Shown piece by piece: positions 1 through 7,391 of a stretch of 18,574 nt of DNA (positions are counted from its first letter, which is position 1; each line of letters begins with the position of its first letter). Both the position numbers and the translations under genes were made by a program. Where the stretch lies: the NCBI GenBank assembly GCA_015494645.1, contig WGAU01000082.1, positions 1-18,574 of the forward strand, given 5' to 3'. The notes below the pieces were generated by a model, which had not been told where the DNA came from, made no database searches, and saw only the letters and a list, made by a program, of their open reading frames with translations. The stretch comes from Aquificota bacterium (lineage in GTDB: Bacteria > Thermosulfidibacterota > Thermosulfidibacteria > Thermosulfidibacterales > Thermosulfidibacteraceae).

Positions 1-117
1 ATCATAGTGAACCTTTGTAGCTTGCCCTTAACTTTTTGTCCAGAGGATCCGATTACTTCTAATGGTGGATGGTTGCGGTTTTGTTTCGGTGATGTTAAAT
101 TTTTAAAACGAGAACAT

Positions 118-126
118 TGCTATATT
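118..126 (+). promoter_or_regulatory. Candidate extended -10 promoter for the chemoreceptor
   Basis: TG at 118-119, one base, then TATATT at 121-126 gives an extended -10 element with one mismatch to TATAAT. No good -35 is visible at 16-18 bases upstream (AT-rich sequence around 97-104). A start of transcription near 133 would leave a leader of about 25 bases containing the ribosome binding site at 145-150. This is inferred from sequence match only. Confidence 0.35.
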
Positions 127-144
127 GGAATTACGCTCATTTTC

Positions 145-150
145 AGGAGG
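145..150 (+). promoter_or_regulatory. Ribosome binding site fixing the chemoreceptor start
   Basis: A perfect AGGAGG lies seven bases before ATG 158. It decides for ATG 158 over the upstream in-frame TTG at 125, which has no comparable site. Confidence 0.8.
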
Positions 151-157
151 TTGTTTC

Positions 158-370
158 ATGAGCTTTAAGGTCAAGATCATGGTTCCTGTGGTGGTGATGT
201 TTGCTTACATTCTCTTTTCCGCCTTTATGGTTCACAAGATATTAAACGATCAAAGAGGAGTGGCTCCTGTTATAAATATAGCCGGTAGACAGAGGATGCT
301 TACCCAGAAAATGACCAAGGAGATGTTGCTTTACCTGAAGACCAAGGATCCGAAGTTTTGGATCAGATGA
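158..370 (+). pseudogene. 5' part of a frameshifted methyl-accepting chemotaxis protein
   Basis: This 70-codon piece encodes the N-terminus of a chemoreceptor. It has a short basic start, a transmembrane helix at about residues 7-27, and then the start of a periplasmic PilJ-like (type IV pili chemotaxis transducer N-terminal) domain with the family signature IAGRQRMLTQKM at residues 41-52. The frame then runs through KFWIR into TGA 368-370. If one base is restored around 350-357, the sequence reads DPEVLDQMKN and continues directly into the following open frame, where the rest of the domain is found. I therefore read this as the 5' part of one gene (158-2106, about 649 residues when restored) broken by a single-base deletion or a sequencing error. 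The start ATG 158 has a perfect ribosome binding site. Confidence 0.8.
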
Positions 371-2106
371 AAAATACAATGCAGATTTTTGAGGTTTCTT
401 TGGATGCCCTTATTGGTTCTGGTAAGGTTCCCACATCTTTAAATCTTAAGGACACCAGGTGGATGTACATACCCGGAGCTGCAGGAAAGGTTAAAGAGCA
501 GCTTCTTAGGGTCAGGGATATGTGGAACACATTTAAAGGGCACATGAATAATCTCGCAAGGGATGGGTATAACAAGGAAAGTTTTGACTGGGTGGTGAAT
601 AACAATGTTAAGCTTCTGAAGGAAATGAACAAGGCTGTTTTCATGATGCAGTACGATGCACAGGCTAAGCTTAAGAAGATAGAGATGTATCAGTATGTTG
701 GCCTCGGTGTGGGTATTCTGGCGGTGATTCTGACTATGCTTGCACTGTTTGTGGCCGGAAAAGAGATAGATAAAGCCCTTCAGATCATGGGTAAGATCAC
801 CGACAAGGATATTGTTAGACTCAATATAGACTTTGGGGAGATACCCCATGATGAGGTGGGTAAGGTTCTGGAGCATGTGAGCCACATGCTTGATAAGATA
901 GCGGATAGGATAAGGGATATTTCTTACCGAGCGGTTATTATTGGGGAGCAGGTTCCCAAGGGGATGAACTCTGGGGTTAATGTGAGCATGATTGCAGAAG
1001 AATACAAGACGATGATTGTGGATGTTACCAATGCTATAGATGAGCTAAACATTGCCATAAAGGATCTTGCGGCTGAGGCTAAGAGGGTGGCGGGAACAGC
1101 CGATGAGGCCATGAGGATTACTCAGGAGGGGATGGAGAAGATAAGGACTTCCGCTCAGAGGTCGGAGGAGGTGGAGCAGTCCATAGAGGGCCTTGCCTCT
1201 GAAGCGCAAAAACTTAAGGAGGTTTCTGAAAAGATTTTTGGTATTCTTGAAGTGATAAACGATATTTCGGATCAGACCAGTCTTTTGGCCCTTAATGCTG
1301 CTATAGAAGCGGCCCGTGCTGGGGAGCATGGGAGGGGCTTTGCCGTTGTGGCGGATGAAGTGAGAAAGCTTGCCGAACAGACCCAAAAAGCCACAAAGGA
1401 CATTGAGGGGATGGTTACGTTGATAGCCGATAAGGTGAGGGAAGTTACCAGTAGGAGCTCTTCTACCATAGAGTTTGTCAGGGAGCAGGTTAAGGTTGCT
1501 GAAGAGGCTATAGAGAGCTTTGAGCATGTTTATGAGGAAATTTCCGTGCTTAACGACCTTATAATGAAGGTGTCCTCAACTACGGAGGAACAGTCGGCGG
1601 CGGTGGCTCAGATTGCAGATACGGCATCCCTAATTAAGGATAAGGCGCAGGAGGTGGTGGATAACGTTACAGGCTTCTACGAGGCATTCAGGGATATTAC
1701 GACATCCACAGAGAATGTGCTTGATTCTGTTAAAACGGTTGTGTTTGCCGAGGGTGTTGACAAGATAATGGACGCCATTAAAGCTCATGTTGAGTATGTA
1801 AACAAAGTGATGGAGTTTTGTCTGGGCAGGCATGTGCCTGAGATAGATGAGCTTGCTTCAAAGACCCATGAAACGTGTGATTTTGGCAGGTTCTTGGCTT
1901 CAGAGGAGGCAAAGAGGTTGCTTGATGGAAAGATAGACTGGGATAAAGTGCATTCCTTGCACAGGGATGTTCATAGGTTTGCTGTTATGTGTATTGAGGC
2001 AAGAAAGAGAGATGATACTTCTGCTATAGCGGAGCACACCGATGCCTTGGCGGAGGCAACATACGCCCTTATAGGGGAGCTGGCAAAGGCGATAGAGAAG
2101 CTTTAG
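358..2106 (+). CDS. Methyl-accepting chemotaxis protein with C-terminal CZB zinc-binding domain (main open frame after frameshift)
   Basis: This is the bulk of a transmembrane chemoreceptor that signals to CheA/CheW. Numbered from 358, residues 1-110 are the remainder of a helical PilJ-like sensor domain, 113-134 a transmembrane helix, followed by a HAMP-like linker and a long coiled coil. The highly conserved signalling tip is present (SLLALNAAIEAARAGE and GRGFAVVADEVRKLAEQT, encoded near 1279-1380). The last 110 or so residues form a CZB domain with the expected zinc ligands: a His in KAHVEYV, the Cys of HETCDFG, and the two His of LHRDVH. In isolation the frame could start at TTG 358 (AAGGA nine bases upstream) or ATG 367, which overlaps the TGA of the upstream piece as ATGA. 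Either product would begin inside the sensor domain and lack the first membrane helix. The natural protein almost certainly starts at 158. Ligand unknown; the CZB domain suggests zinc- or oxidant-modulated signalling. No other chemotaxis gene is in view. Confidence 0.9.
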   Translation: MDQMKNTMQIFEVSLDALIGSGKVPTSLNLKDTRWMYIPGAAGKVKEQLLRVRDMWNTFKGHMNNLARDGYNKESFDWVVNNNVKLLKEMNKAVFMMQYDAQAKLKKIEMYQYVGLGVGILAVILTMLALFVAGKEIDKALQIMGKITDKDIVRLNIDFGEIPHDEVGKVLEHVSHMLDKIADRIRDISYRAVIIGEQVPKGMNSGVNVSMIAEEYKTMIVDVTNAIDELNIAIKDLAAEAKRVAGTADEAMRITQEGMEKIRTSAQRSEEVEQSIEGLASEAQKLKEVSEKIFGILEVINDISDQTSLLALNAAIEAARAGEHGRGFAVVADEVRKLAEQTQKATKDIEGMVTLIADKVREVTSRSSSTIEFVREQVKVAEEAIESFEHVYEEISVLNDLIMKVSSTTEEQSAAVAQIADTASLIKDKAQEVVDNVTGFYEAFRDITTSTENVLDSVKTVVFAEGVDKIMDAIKAHVEYVNKVMEFCLGRHVPEIDELASKTHETCDFGRFLASEEAKRLLDGKIDWDKVHSLHRDVHRFAVMCIEARKRDDTSAIAEHTDALAEATYALIGELAKAIEKL

Positions 2107-2109
2107 GGT

Positions 2110-2379
2110 CTACTTCCCCATCAGGATTGCGACGCCGAATATGATGAACCCTACCCCGGCTATTATCTGTATGGGCCGTTCGGGAAGATGCGTGCCTAAA
2201 TATTCTCCTATCAAGGCTGCTATCAATGTGGAGGCTACGAGGGCTAAAGATGCGCCTAAAAAGACCTCCCAGAACTTTTTGCTGCTGGATGAGGCGAAAA
2301 GTACCGCCATTTGTGTTTTGTCTCCCAGCTCTGCTAAAAATACCACCACAAACGTGCTGAAGAGTAGCTTCCAGTTCAT
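2110..2379 (-). CDS. Half-size GDT1/TMEM165 (UPF0016) family membrane protein
   Basis: This 89-residue protein has three predicted membrane helices (about residues 4-16, 38-62 and 68-88) and the UPF0016 signature ELGDKT at 17-22. Known family members move Mn2+, Ca2+ or H+ across membranes. Full-length eukaryotic forms carry two copies of the motif, whereas short bacterial forms carry one and are thought to assemble from two chains. No second half-gene is beside it, so a homodimer is the simple inference. I start it at ATG 2379-2377 because family members begin just before the first helix; the longer open frame upstream lies over the divergent gene and its promoter. There is no Shine-Dalgarno sequence, and the inferred promoter places the mRNA 5' end within a few bases of the ATG. 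Its stop is three bases from the stop of the convergent chemoreceptor gene. Confidence 0.85.
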   Translation of the reverse strand: MNWKLLFSTFVVVFLAELGDKTQMAVLFASSSSKKFWEVFLGASLALVASTLIAALIGEYLGTHLPERPIQIIAGVGFIIFGVAILMGK

Positions 2380-2384
2380 GGCGC

Positions 2385-2393
2385 TGGTATAAT
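2385..2393 (+). promoter_or_regulatory. Extended -10 promoter for the eight-gene plus-strand run
   Basis: TGGTATAAT is a perfect extended -10 (TG, one base, TATAAT). No convincing -35 lies 16-18 bases upstream, as is usual for extended -10 promoters. Transcription would begin near 2400, about 19 bases before the ATG at 2419. It is interlocked with the opposing promoter, so RNA polymerase should be able to occupy only one at a time. Confidence 0.6.
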
Positions 2394-2417
2394 AGCTTGT
2401 GGCTGGGGTAGTGTAAA
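2389..2417 (-). promoter_or_regulatory. Sigma70-type promoter for the GDT1-like gene, probably leaderless
   Basis: On the minus strand, TTTACA (2417-2412, one mismatch to TTGACA) is followed after exactly 17 bases by TATTAT (2394-2389, one mismatch to TATAAT). Transcription would start about 2383-2381, only two to four bases before ATG 2379. This agrees with the absence of a Shine-Dalgarno sequence. The -10 box overlaps that of the plus-strand promoter at 2385-2393. Confidence 0.55.
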
Positions 2418-2418
2418 T

Positions 2419-2778
2419 ATGGAACGGGCCATCCCTGCTGGAAAGTACAAAATTATCAAGTTTAAAAAGGGGTACGAGTTTTATCCGGATGGTATTCTCT
2501 TTTCCAAGGGTATAAAGTTTGTTGCGGAAAAAAAGAAAGATGGGACTTTTCTCCTTCACGATAGTGGAAGCATTATGAAGGCCCTTCTTGAGGATGCCAT
2601 GGATGCGGTTGATGTAGTTAAGGAGTTAAGGTTAGGAAGCTCCTCCAATGGGTTCAGGTTTAGGGACGGAAGGGTTTACATAAAGGTGAGGGAGGAAGAG
2701 CTTCCTGTAGCGGTGAGAAGGCTTGAGAGATTTGCCACCGAGGTTTATCATAAGGCCACTGTGGGGTTGGGGGGTTAG
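2419..2778 (+). CDS. Small protein of unknown function (possible DUF1828-like fold)
   Basis: This 119-residue soluble protein has no signal peptide and no membrane helix. It alternates predicted strands and helices: a lysine-rich N-terminal part (KYKIIKFKKGYEF), a block resembling LLHDSGSIMKALLE at about residues 45-58, then GFRFRDGRVYIKVREEEL at about 77-95 and a C-terminal helix. The order of a 'display with a D-S/D-G turn, then a helix, then edge strands, then a helix' recalls DUF1828-type domains, but I cannot confirm that by eye. The start ATG 2419 lies about 19 bases after an inferred transcription start, with only a weak GGGG (2404-2407) as ribosome binding site. It is the first gene of a tightly packed run; the nitroreductase start follows three bases after its stop. 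Function not assigned. Confidence 0.7.
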   Translation: MERAIPAGKYKIIKFKKGYEFYPDGILFSKGIKFVAEKKKDGTFLLHDSGSIMKALLEDAMDAVDVVKELRLGSSSNGFRFRDGRVYIKVREEELPVAVRRLERFATEVYHKATVGLGG

Positions 2779-2781
2779 GTG

Positions 2782-3372
2782 ATGGAGCTGAGAGAGGCGA
2801 TTTTAGGGAGAAGAAGCGTTAGGAAGTACAAGAGTGATCCGGTGTCCAAGAAGGTTATAGAAGACATAATGAATCATGCCATCTGGGCGCCTTCTGGGAT
2901 GAACAGGCAGAACTGGTACTTTATTGTTGCCACAGGTAAGTGGCGGGATGAGGTGGTGAAGATTTGTAAAAGGGCCTATGAAGAGTACATAGGCAAGAAG
3001 GTTGAAAAGGTCTTTAGCCACAAGCCTGAGGTTGTGAAGGAGACAAAGAGCTTTTTTGCTACCTTGGGAGGGGCTCCTGTGGTGATTTTGGCTTTTGCTG
3101 AGCCGGGGCCGGAGAGCGAGAAAACGGATATACAGAGCGTTGCGGCGGCTATTCAGAATCTTTTGCTTCTTGCTTATGAGAAGGGACTTGGGACATGCTG
3201 GATGACTGGACCTATATCTCACGGGGAGGAGTTTAAGAAGCTTTTCGGGGTAGAGGACAAGAACTTTGTAGCTCTCATAACCTTGGGCTATCCCGATGAA
3301 AAGCCCAGGGCGCCTAAGCGTAGACCTAACAAGATCAGGTTTGTGGGGTTTGAGGATGGCTCACATAGTTGA
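2782..3372 (+). CDS. Nitroreductase family FMN-dependent oxidoreductase
   Basis: This 196-residue protein shows the nitroreductase pattern. There is an N-terminal RRSVRKY FMN-phosphate-binding segment (about residues 10-16), APSGMNRQNW (about 36-45), and the helix AAIQNLLLLAYEKGLGTCW followed by the glycine-rich stretch typical of the short NfsA/NfnB-like families. Such enzymes are flavin homodimers that reduce nitro compounds, quinones or enones with NAD(P)H; the physiological substrate cannot be told. I use ATG 2782, which sits seven bases after a GGGGGG run, rather than the adjacent GTG 2779. The 3' end overlaps the next gene by 17 bases, and coupling to the homocysteine gene hints at a redox role in sulfur or anaerobic metabolism (inference). 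Confidence 0.9.
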   Translation: MELREAILGRRSVRKYKSDPVSKKVIEDIMNHAIWAPSGMNRQNWYFIVATGKWRDEVVKICKRAYEEYIGKKVEKVFSHKPEVVKETKSFFATLGGAPVVILAFAEPGPESEKTDIQSVAAAIQNLLLLAYEKGLGTCWMTGPISHGEEFKKLFGVEDKNFVALITLGYPDEKPRAPKRRPNKIRFVGFEDGSHS

Positions 3373-4561
3373 GAAGAGTATTGAGGAGATAAACGAGAAG
3401 ATCCGTAAAGGAAAGGTTGTAGTGGTAACCGCCGAGGAGATGATAGATATAGTAGAGGAGTATGGCCCTGAAGAGGCAGCAAGGAAAGTGGATGTTGTTA
3501 CCACGGGCACCTTTGCCCCTATGTGCTCTTCGGGTGCCTTCTTGAATGTGGGGCATCCCAAGCCCAAAATTAAGATTGAGGAAGCTTATCTTAACGGGGT
3601 TCCCGCTTACGGTGGGCTGGCGGCGGTGGATCTTTACATAGGGGCCACAGCTTTGCCCAAGGATGATCCGAGAAACGCAGTCTATCCGGGTCAGTTCAGG
3701 TACGGCGGGGGGCATGTGATAGAGGATCTCGTGGCTGGAAGGGATGTGATCCTCAGGGCTTACGGCTACGGGACCGATTGTTATCCGAGAAGGGAGCTTG
3801 AGACCTATATAAACGTCAAAAGCATTAACGAAGCCTTTCTGTTCAATCCAAGAAACTGCTATCAAAACTACAACTGTGCGGTTAATACAGGAAAGAAGAT
3901 GATTTATACCTATATGGGTGTGCTTAAGCCTAACTTGGGGAATGCTACATACTGCAGTGCTGGGCAACTTTCTCCTCTTTTGAACGATCCTTACTTTAAG
4001 ACCATTGGGGTGGGCACCAAGATATTTTTAGGCGGTGGTATAGGCTATGTGGTTTCCCACGGGACACAGCACAGCACCGATGTTCCCAGAGGTAAGAAGG
4101 GTGTTGTTAAAAAGCCGGCGGGTACCCTTGCGGTGACCGGTGATATGAAGCAGATGAATACTCGTTATCTCAGGGGTGTGAGCATATTGGGGTACGGGGT
4201 TTCCCTTGCGGTGGGTATAGGTATTCCCATCCCCGTGCTCAACGAGGAGATAGCGTGGCATACCTCTGTGAAGGATGAGGAGATATGGACGCAGATTGTG
4301 GACTACAGCCATGATTATCCCTACGGGGAGGCAAGGGTACTGGGTGAGGTTAATTATGCCCAACTGAGGAGCGGGGAGATAGAGATTGGGGGAAAGAAGG
4401 TTCCTACCGCTCCACTTTCAAGCTATTACATGGCCAGAGAAATAGCCAATACCCTGAAGGATTGGATACTATCTGGGCGTTTTGAGCTTGCCCAACCTGT
4501 GGCTACCATTCCGTCGGAAGGGTGTCTTTGTAAGTCCCTCAGTATTCGTCCGGTAAAGTGA
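3356..4561 (+). CDS. Homocysteine biosynthesis protein (HcyBio, DUF39, COG1900)
   Basis: This 401-residue protein matches the DUF39/HcyBio family. It begins with the EEINEKIRKGKVVVVTAEEM segment and VDVVTTGTFAPMCSSGAFLN, and has YGYGTDCYPRRE and GGGIGYVVSHGTQH further on. In Methanosarcina (MA1821) and sulfate reducers, relatives with a ferredoxin-type partner make homocysteine from aspartate semialdehyde and sulfide, bypassing O-acylhomoserine. The functionally important cysteines of that family plausibly correspond to C57 and C142 here. The protein is the stand-alone core: there is no CBS pair at the C-terminus and no NIL/ferredoxin partner gene next door. ATG 3356 is chosen because homologues start shortly before the EEI segment; it overlaps the nitroreductase by 17 bases. 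Its TGA (4559-4561) overlaps the GTG of rimO as GTGA. Confidence 0.88.
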   Translation: MAHIVEKSIEEINEKIRKGKVVVVTAEEMIDIVEEYGPEEAARKVDVVTTGTFAPMCSSGAFLNVGHPKPKIKIEEAYLNGVPAYGGLAAVDLYIGATALPKDDPRNAVYPGQFRYGGGHVIEDLVAGRDVILRAYGYGTDCYPRRELETYINVKSINEAFLFNPRNCYQNYNCAVNTGKKMIYTYMGVLKPNLGNATYCSAGQLSPLLNDPYFKTIGVGTKIFLGGGIGYVVSHGTQHSTDVPRGKKGVVKKPAGTLAVTGDMKQMNTRYLRGVSILGYGVSLAVGIGIPIPVLNEEIAWHTSVKDEEIWTQIVDYSHDYPYGEARVLGEVNYAQLRSGEIEIGGKKVPTAPLSSYYMAREIANTLKDWILSGRFELAQPVATIPSEGCLCKSLSIRPVK

Positions 4562-5838
4562 AGAAGAGGGTTGCCATAGTTACCCTTGGTTGTCCCAAGA
4601 ACGAGGTGGATTCTTGGGTTATGCGCTCCCACTTGGCGAGCAAAGGTTATGAGATTGTTGGACCGGAAGAGGCTGATGTGGTGGTGGTTAACACCTGTGG
4701 TTTTATCGGGGAAGCCAAAGAGGAGTCTATAGATGTGATTTTGGAGTTTGTTTATCAGGGCAAAGATGTTTACGTTGCGGGCTGTCTGTATCAGCGCTAC
4801 GGGGATGAGCTGGTTGAGAGTCTTCCAGAGGTTAAGGGGTGGATATCTTTGGGGGAGATAAGAGATGTGGCGGATATTCTTTCCACTGGGGGCAGGGGGC
4901 CTTTAAAAAAACCTGTTCTTCCCGTGGCAGATGATTTTTCTTTTATAGCCCCTGTTTCGTTTGTCTATGTGAAGATTGCCGAGGGGTGTAGCAATAGGTG
5001 TAATTACTGTGCCATTCCCTTGATAAAGGGACCTTATATGAGCCGATCCGTTGACCGTGTGGTTGAAGAGGTTCGCATGTGGTTAGACAAGGGAGCGAAA
5101 GAGGTGGTGCTGGTGTCTCAGGATTCGGCATTTTACGGTGTGGATTTGGGGGTTGAGGGGGGGCTTGTTGATCTTCTTGAGAGGATCAACGGTCTTTGGG
5201 GAGATTTCTGGGTGAGGGTGCTTTACATGCATCCGGCCCATGTGGATAGGAAGATTGTTGAGGCTGTAGCTTCTCTGGAGAAAATAGTGAATTACATTGA
5301 GGTGCCCTTTCAGCATGTGAGTGAGAGGGTGCTTGGTGTAATGGGGAGGAAGGGAGGGAAAGAGGCCGTTTTGAAGGTGGCGGAGTGGGCTGAGGAGTTC
5401 GGTCTTAAGCTCAGAACCACCTTTCTGGTAGGGCATCCCTTTGAGGAAGATAGGGATTTTCTGGAGCTTGTGGAATTTGTTGAGGAGTTGAGGCCGTGGA
5501 GGTTTTCCGTTTTCGGATACTCTCCAGAGGAGGGAACCGTTTCTTACGGTATGCCTGCAGTTGACGAAGAGGTGGTGAAGGAAAGGGTATCGGTGCTCAC
5601 AGAGCTTCAGGATAGGATCATATTTGAGAATAACACCGAGTTCTTAAAAAAGAGAGTAAAAGTGCTTGTTGATGGAGTGAATTGCGGTAGGTTTTACGCT
5701 CAGGCTCCTGATATAGACGGGGCTGTCTTCTTTGAGGATAATGAGCTTGAGCCTGGTAGTTGGGTTGAGGCAGTACTTGAAGATGTGGCCGGAGTTGACT
5801 TTGTGGGCAGGGTGTTGAATGCTTCATGCTCCTCGTAG
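4558..5838 (+). CDS. rimO: Ribosomal protein S12 methylthiotransferase RimO
   Basis: This 426-residue radical-SAM methylthiotransferase adds a methylthio group to the conserved aspartate of ribosomal protein S12. The N-terminal UPF0004 domain has the three cluster cysteines C12 (TLGCPKN), C47 (NTCGFI) and C76 (AGCLYQ). The radical-SAM CxxxCxxC follows at C144, C148 and C151 (EGCSNRCNYCAIP), and a TRAM-like domain closes the protein. The motif CPKNEVDSW and the length (family about 430-440) favour RimO over MiaB or MtaB. Translation starts at GTG 4558, overlapping the stop of the homocysteine gene by four bases, and the end overlaps the next gene by 13 bases. Confidence 0.95.
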   Translation: MKKRVAIVTLGCPKNEVDSWVMRSHLASKGYEIVGPEEADVVVVNTCGFIGEAKEESIDVILEFVYQGKDVYVAGCLYQRYGDELVESLPEVKGWISLGEIRDVADILSTGGRGPLKKPVLPVADDFSFIAPVSFVYVKIAEGCSNRCNYCAIPLIKGPYMSRSVDRVVEEVRMWLDKGAKEVVLVSQDSAFYGVDLGVEGGLVDLLERINGLWGDFWVRVLYMHPAHVDRKIVEAVASLEKIVNYIEVPFQHVSERVLGVMGRKGGKEAVLKVAEWAEEFGLKLRTTFLVGHPFEEDRDFLELVEFVEELRPWRFSVFGYSPEEGTVSYGMPAVDEEVVKERVSVLTELQDRIIFENNTEFLKKRVKVLVDGVNCGRFYAQAPDIDGAVFFEDNELEPGSWVEAVLEDVAGVDFVGRVLNASCSS

Positions 5839-7391
5839 TTGATCAGATCAGGCTTCCCTTTGTTAAAAGTTCCCCTTTTCATCTTAAAAAGGCTCTTTCC
5901 AGGAGGCTCGGGGTAAGCCCTTCTAAGATCAGGAAAATTTCTCTTTTGAAGCGCTCCACAGATGCCAGAGACAAAGATAGGATGATTTACTTTGTTTTTA
6001 AAGTGCTGGTTGAGGTGAAGGGGCTTTCCTCTGTTCCGGAAGGGGTAAAGGCTTATAAGAAACAAGAGCCTCTGAGGTTTAAGAAGTGCAGGTCTTTTTT
6101 GCCGGTGGTGGTAGGGACTGGCCCGTGTGGACTTTTCTGTGCCTTGGCTTTGAATGAGGCGGGGGTTAGAGGGATTGTCCTTGAGAGGGGATGCCAGATT
6201 GGGGAGAGGGTGAAGAGAGTTGAGCGCTTGTGGAGTGAAGGGGTGCTTGATTCAGAATGCAATCCCCAGTTTGGGGAGGGAGGAGCAGGCACCTTTTCGG
6301 ATGGTAAGCTCACCACCAGAATAAGGGATCCAAGGATCTCTTGGGTTTTTGAGCAGCTTGTGAGGTTTGGTGCCCCTGAAGAGATACTTTACGAGGCTAA
6401 ACCTCATGTAGGAACGGACAGGTTGAGGGAAGTTGTTAAGAATATAAGGAGGTTTCTTGAGGAGAGTGGTTGGGAGGTGGCTTTTAGGTGCAGGTTGGAG
6501 GATGTGGTGCTTAGATCCGGTAGGTTGCATGGTGTAGTGGCCAATGGAGATTTTATAAGGGCAGATGTTTTGGTGCTGGCTATTGGACACAGTGCCAGAG
6601 ATACCTACGAGATGCTCTACAAAAGGGGATTTGCTGTTGTGCCGAAGCCCTTTGCTGTAGGTTTTCGCATAGAGCATCCACAAAGACTTATAGATGAGGC
6701 ACAGTACGGAAAGTGGGCGGGGCACCCCATGTTGCCTCCTGCTTCCTATCAGTTGGCTGTATCCTACAAAAGAGAGGGTAGGGGAGTGTACACATTCTGC
6801 ATGTGTCCTGGAGGCTTCATTATCTGCGCGTCCTCCCATGAGGGAAAGGTGGTTACCAACGGTATGAGCTATTTCGGTAGAGATTCGGGTTATGCCAATT
6901 CGGCGGTGGTGGTTACGGTGGATGAGAGGGATTTTGGAGACGCAGTTTTTGGCGGCGTCAGGTTTCAGGAGAGATTGGAAGAGGCAGTTTACAACCTTGC
7001 AGGAGGCTACAGGGCGGTTGGGCAGTCCGTTGGCTCCTTTGTATATGGGAAAGGGACTCTGGATGTTCCTTTCTGTACATATAGGCCCGGGGTAGTGGAA
7101 TACCCGTTGGATGAGGTTTTGCCTGAGCGCCTTTGCGAGTTTCTCAAGGAGGGATTGAGGTATTTTGGTAGGAAAATAAAGGGGTTTGATAGGGAAGGGG
7201 TGGTGGTAGCTCCGGAAACGAGGACTTCTGCTCCTGTTAGGATTCTCAGGGGGGAGGATATGCAGGCTGTGGGGATAGAGGGAGTCTATCCTGCGGGTGA
7301 GGGGGCTGGTTATGCAGGAGGTATTGTGAGTTCTGCGGTGGACGGTATCAAGGTGGCGGGGGCGGTGGTTGAAAAATACGCTCTGGACTGA
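5826..7391 (+). CDS. FAD-dependent dehydrogenase, COG2509 type
   Basis: This 521-residue flavoprotein belongs to the 'uncharacterized FAD-dependent dehydrogenase' family. The first 90 or so residues form the family's own small alpha/beta domain. It is followed by a dinucleotide-binding motif VVGTGPCGLFCAL near residues 93-105 and GEGGAGTFSDGKL near 150-162. The C-terminal FAD-contact region has APETRTSAPVRI and YPAGEGAGYAGGI before the last helix. Physiological substrate is unknown for the family. ATG 5826 lies inside the end of rimO (13-base overlap), and the 3' end overlaps the alkyltransferase start by 23 bases, so the three genes are probably translationally coupled. Length is normal for the family. 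Confidence 0.9.
   Translation: MLLVVDQIRLPFVKSSPFHLKKALSRRLGVSPSKIRKISLLKRSTDARDKDRMIYFVFKVLVEVKGLSSVPEGVKAYKKQEPLRFKKCRSFLPVVVGTGPCGLFCALALNEAGVRGIVLERGCQIGERVKRVERLWSEGVLDSECNPQFGEGGAGTFSDGKLTTRIRDPRISWVFEQLVRFGAPEEILYEAKPHVGTDRLREVVKNIRRFLEESGWEVAFRCRLEDVVLRSGRLHGVVANGDFIRADVLVLAIGHSARDTYEMLYKRGFAVVPKPFAVGFRIEHPQRLIDEAQYGKWAGHPMLPPASYQLAVSYKREGRGVYTFCMCPGGFIICASSHEGKVVTNGMSYFGRDSGYANSAVVVTVDERDFGDAVFGGVRFQERLEEAVYNLAGGYRAVGQSVGSFVYGKGTLDVPFCTYRPGVVEYPLDEVLPERLCEFLKEGLRYFGRKIKGFDREGVVVAPETRTSAPVRILRGEDMQAVGIEGVYPAGEGAGYAGGIVSSAVDGIKVAGAVVEKYALD

Noticed and set aside
1..168. Plus-strand frame 1 is open from the window edge to TAA 166-168, and the minus strand has ATG at 5-3 with AAAGG upstream.
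   Set aside because: The open frame has no recognisable motif and runs across the candidate promoter and ribosome binding site of the chemoreceptor; 55 open codons can arise by chance. The minus-strand start would be a divergent gene, but only five of its bases are in view.
350..358. Programmed ribosomal frameshift as explanation for the split chemoreceptor.
   Set aside because: No X-XXY-YYZ slippery heptamer is present in the zero frame, and no strong downstream hairpin was seen. A single-base loss is simpler.
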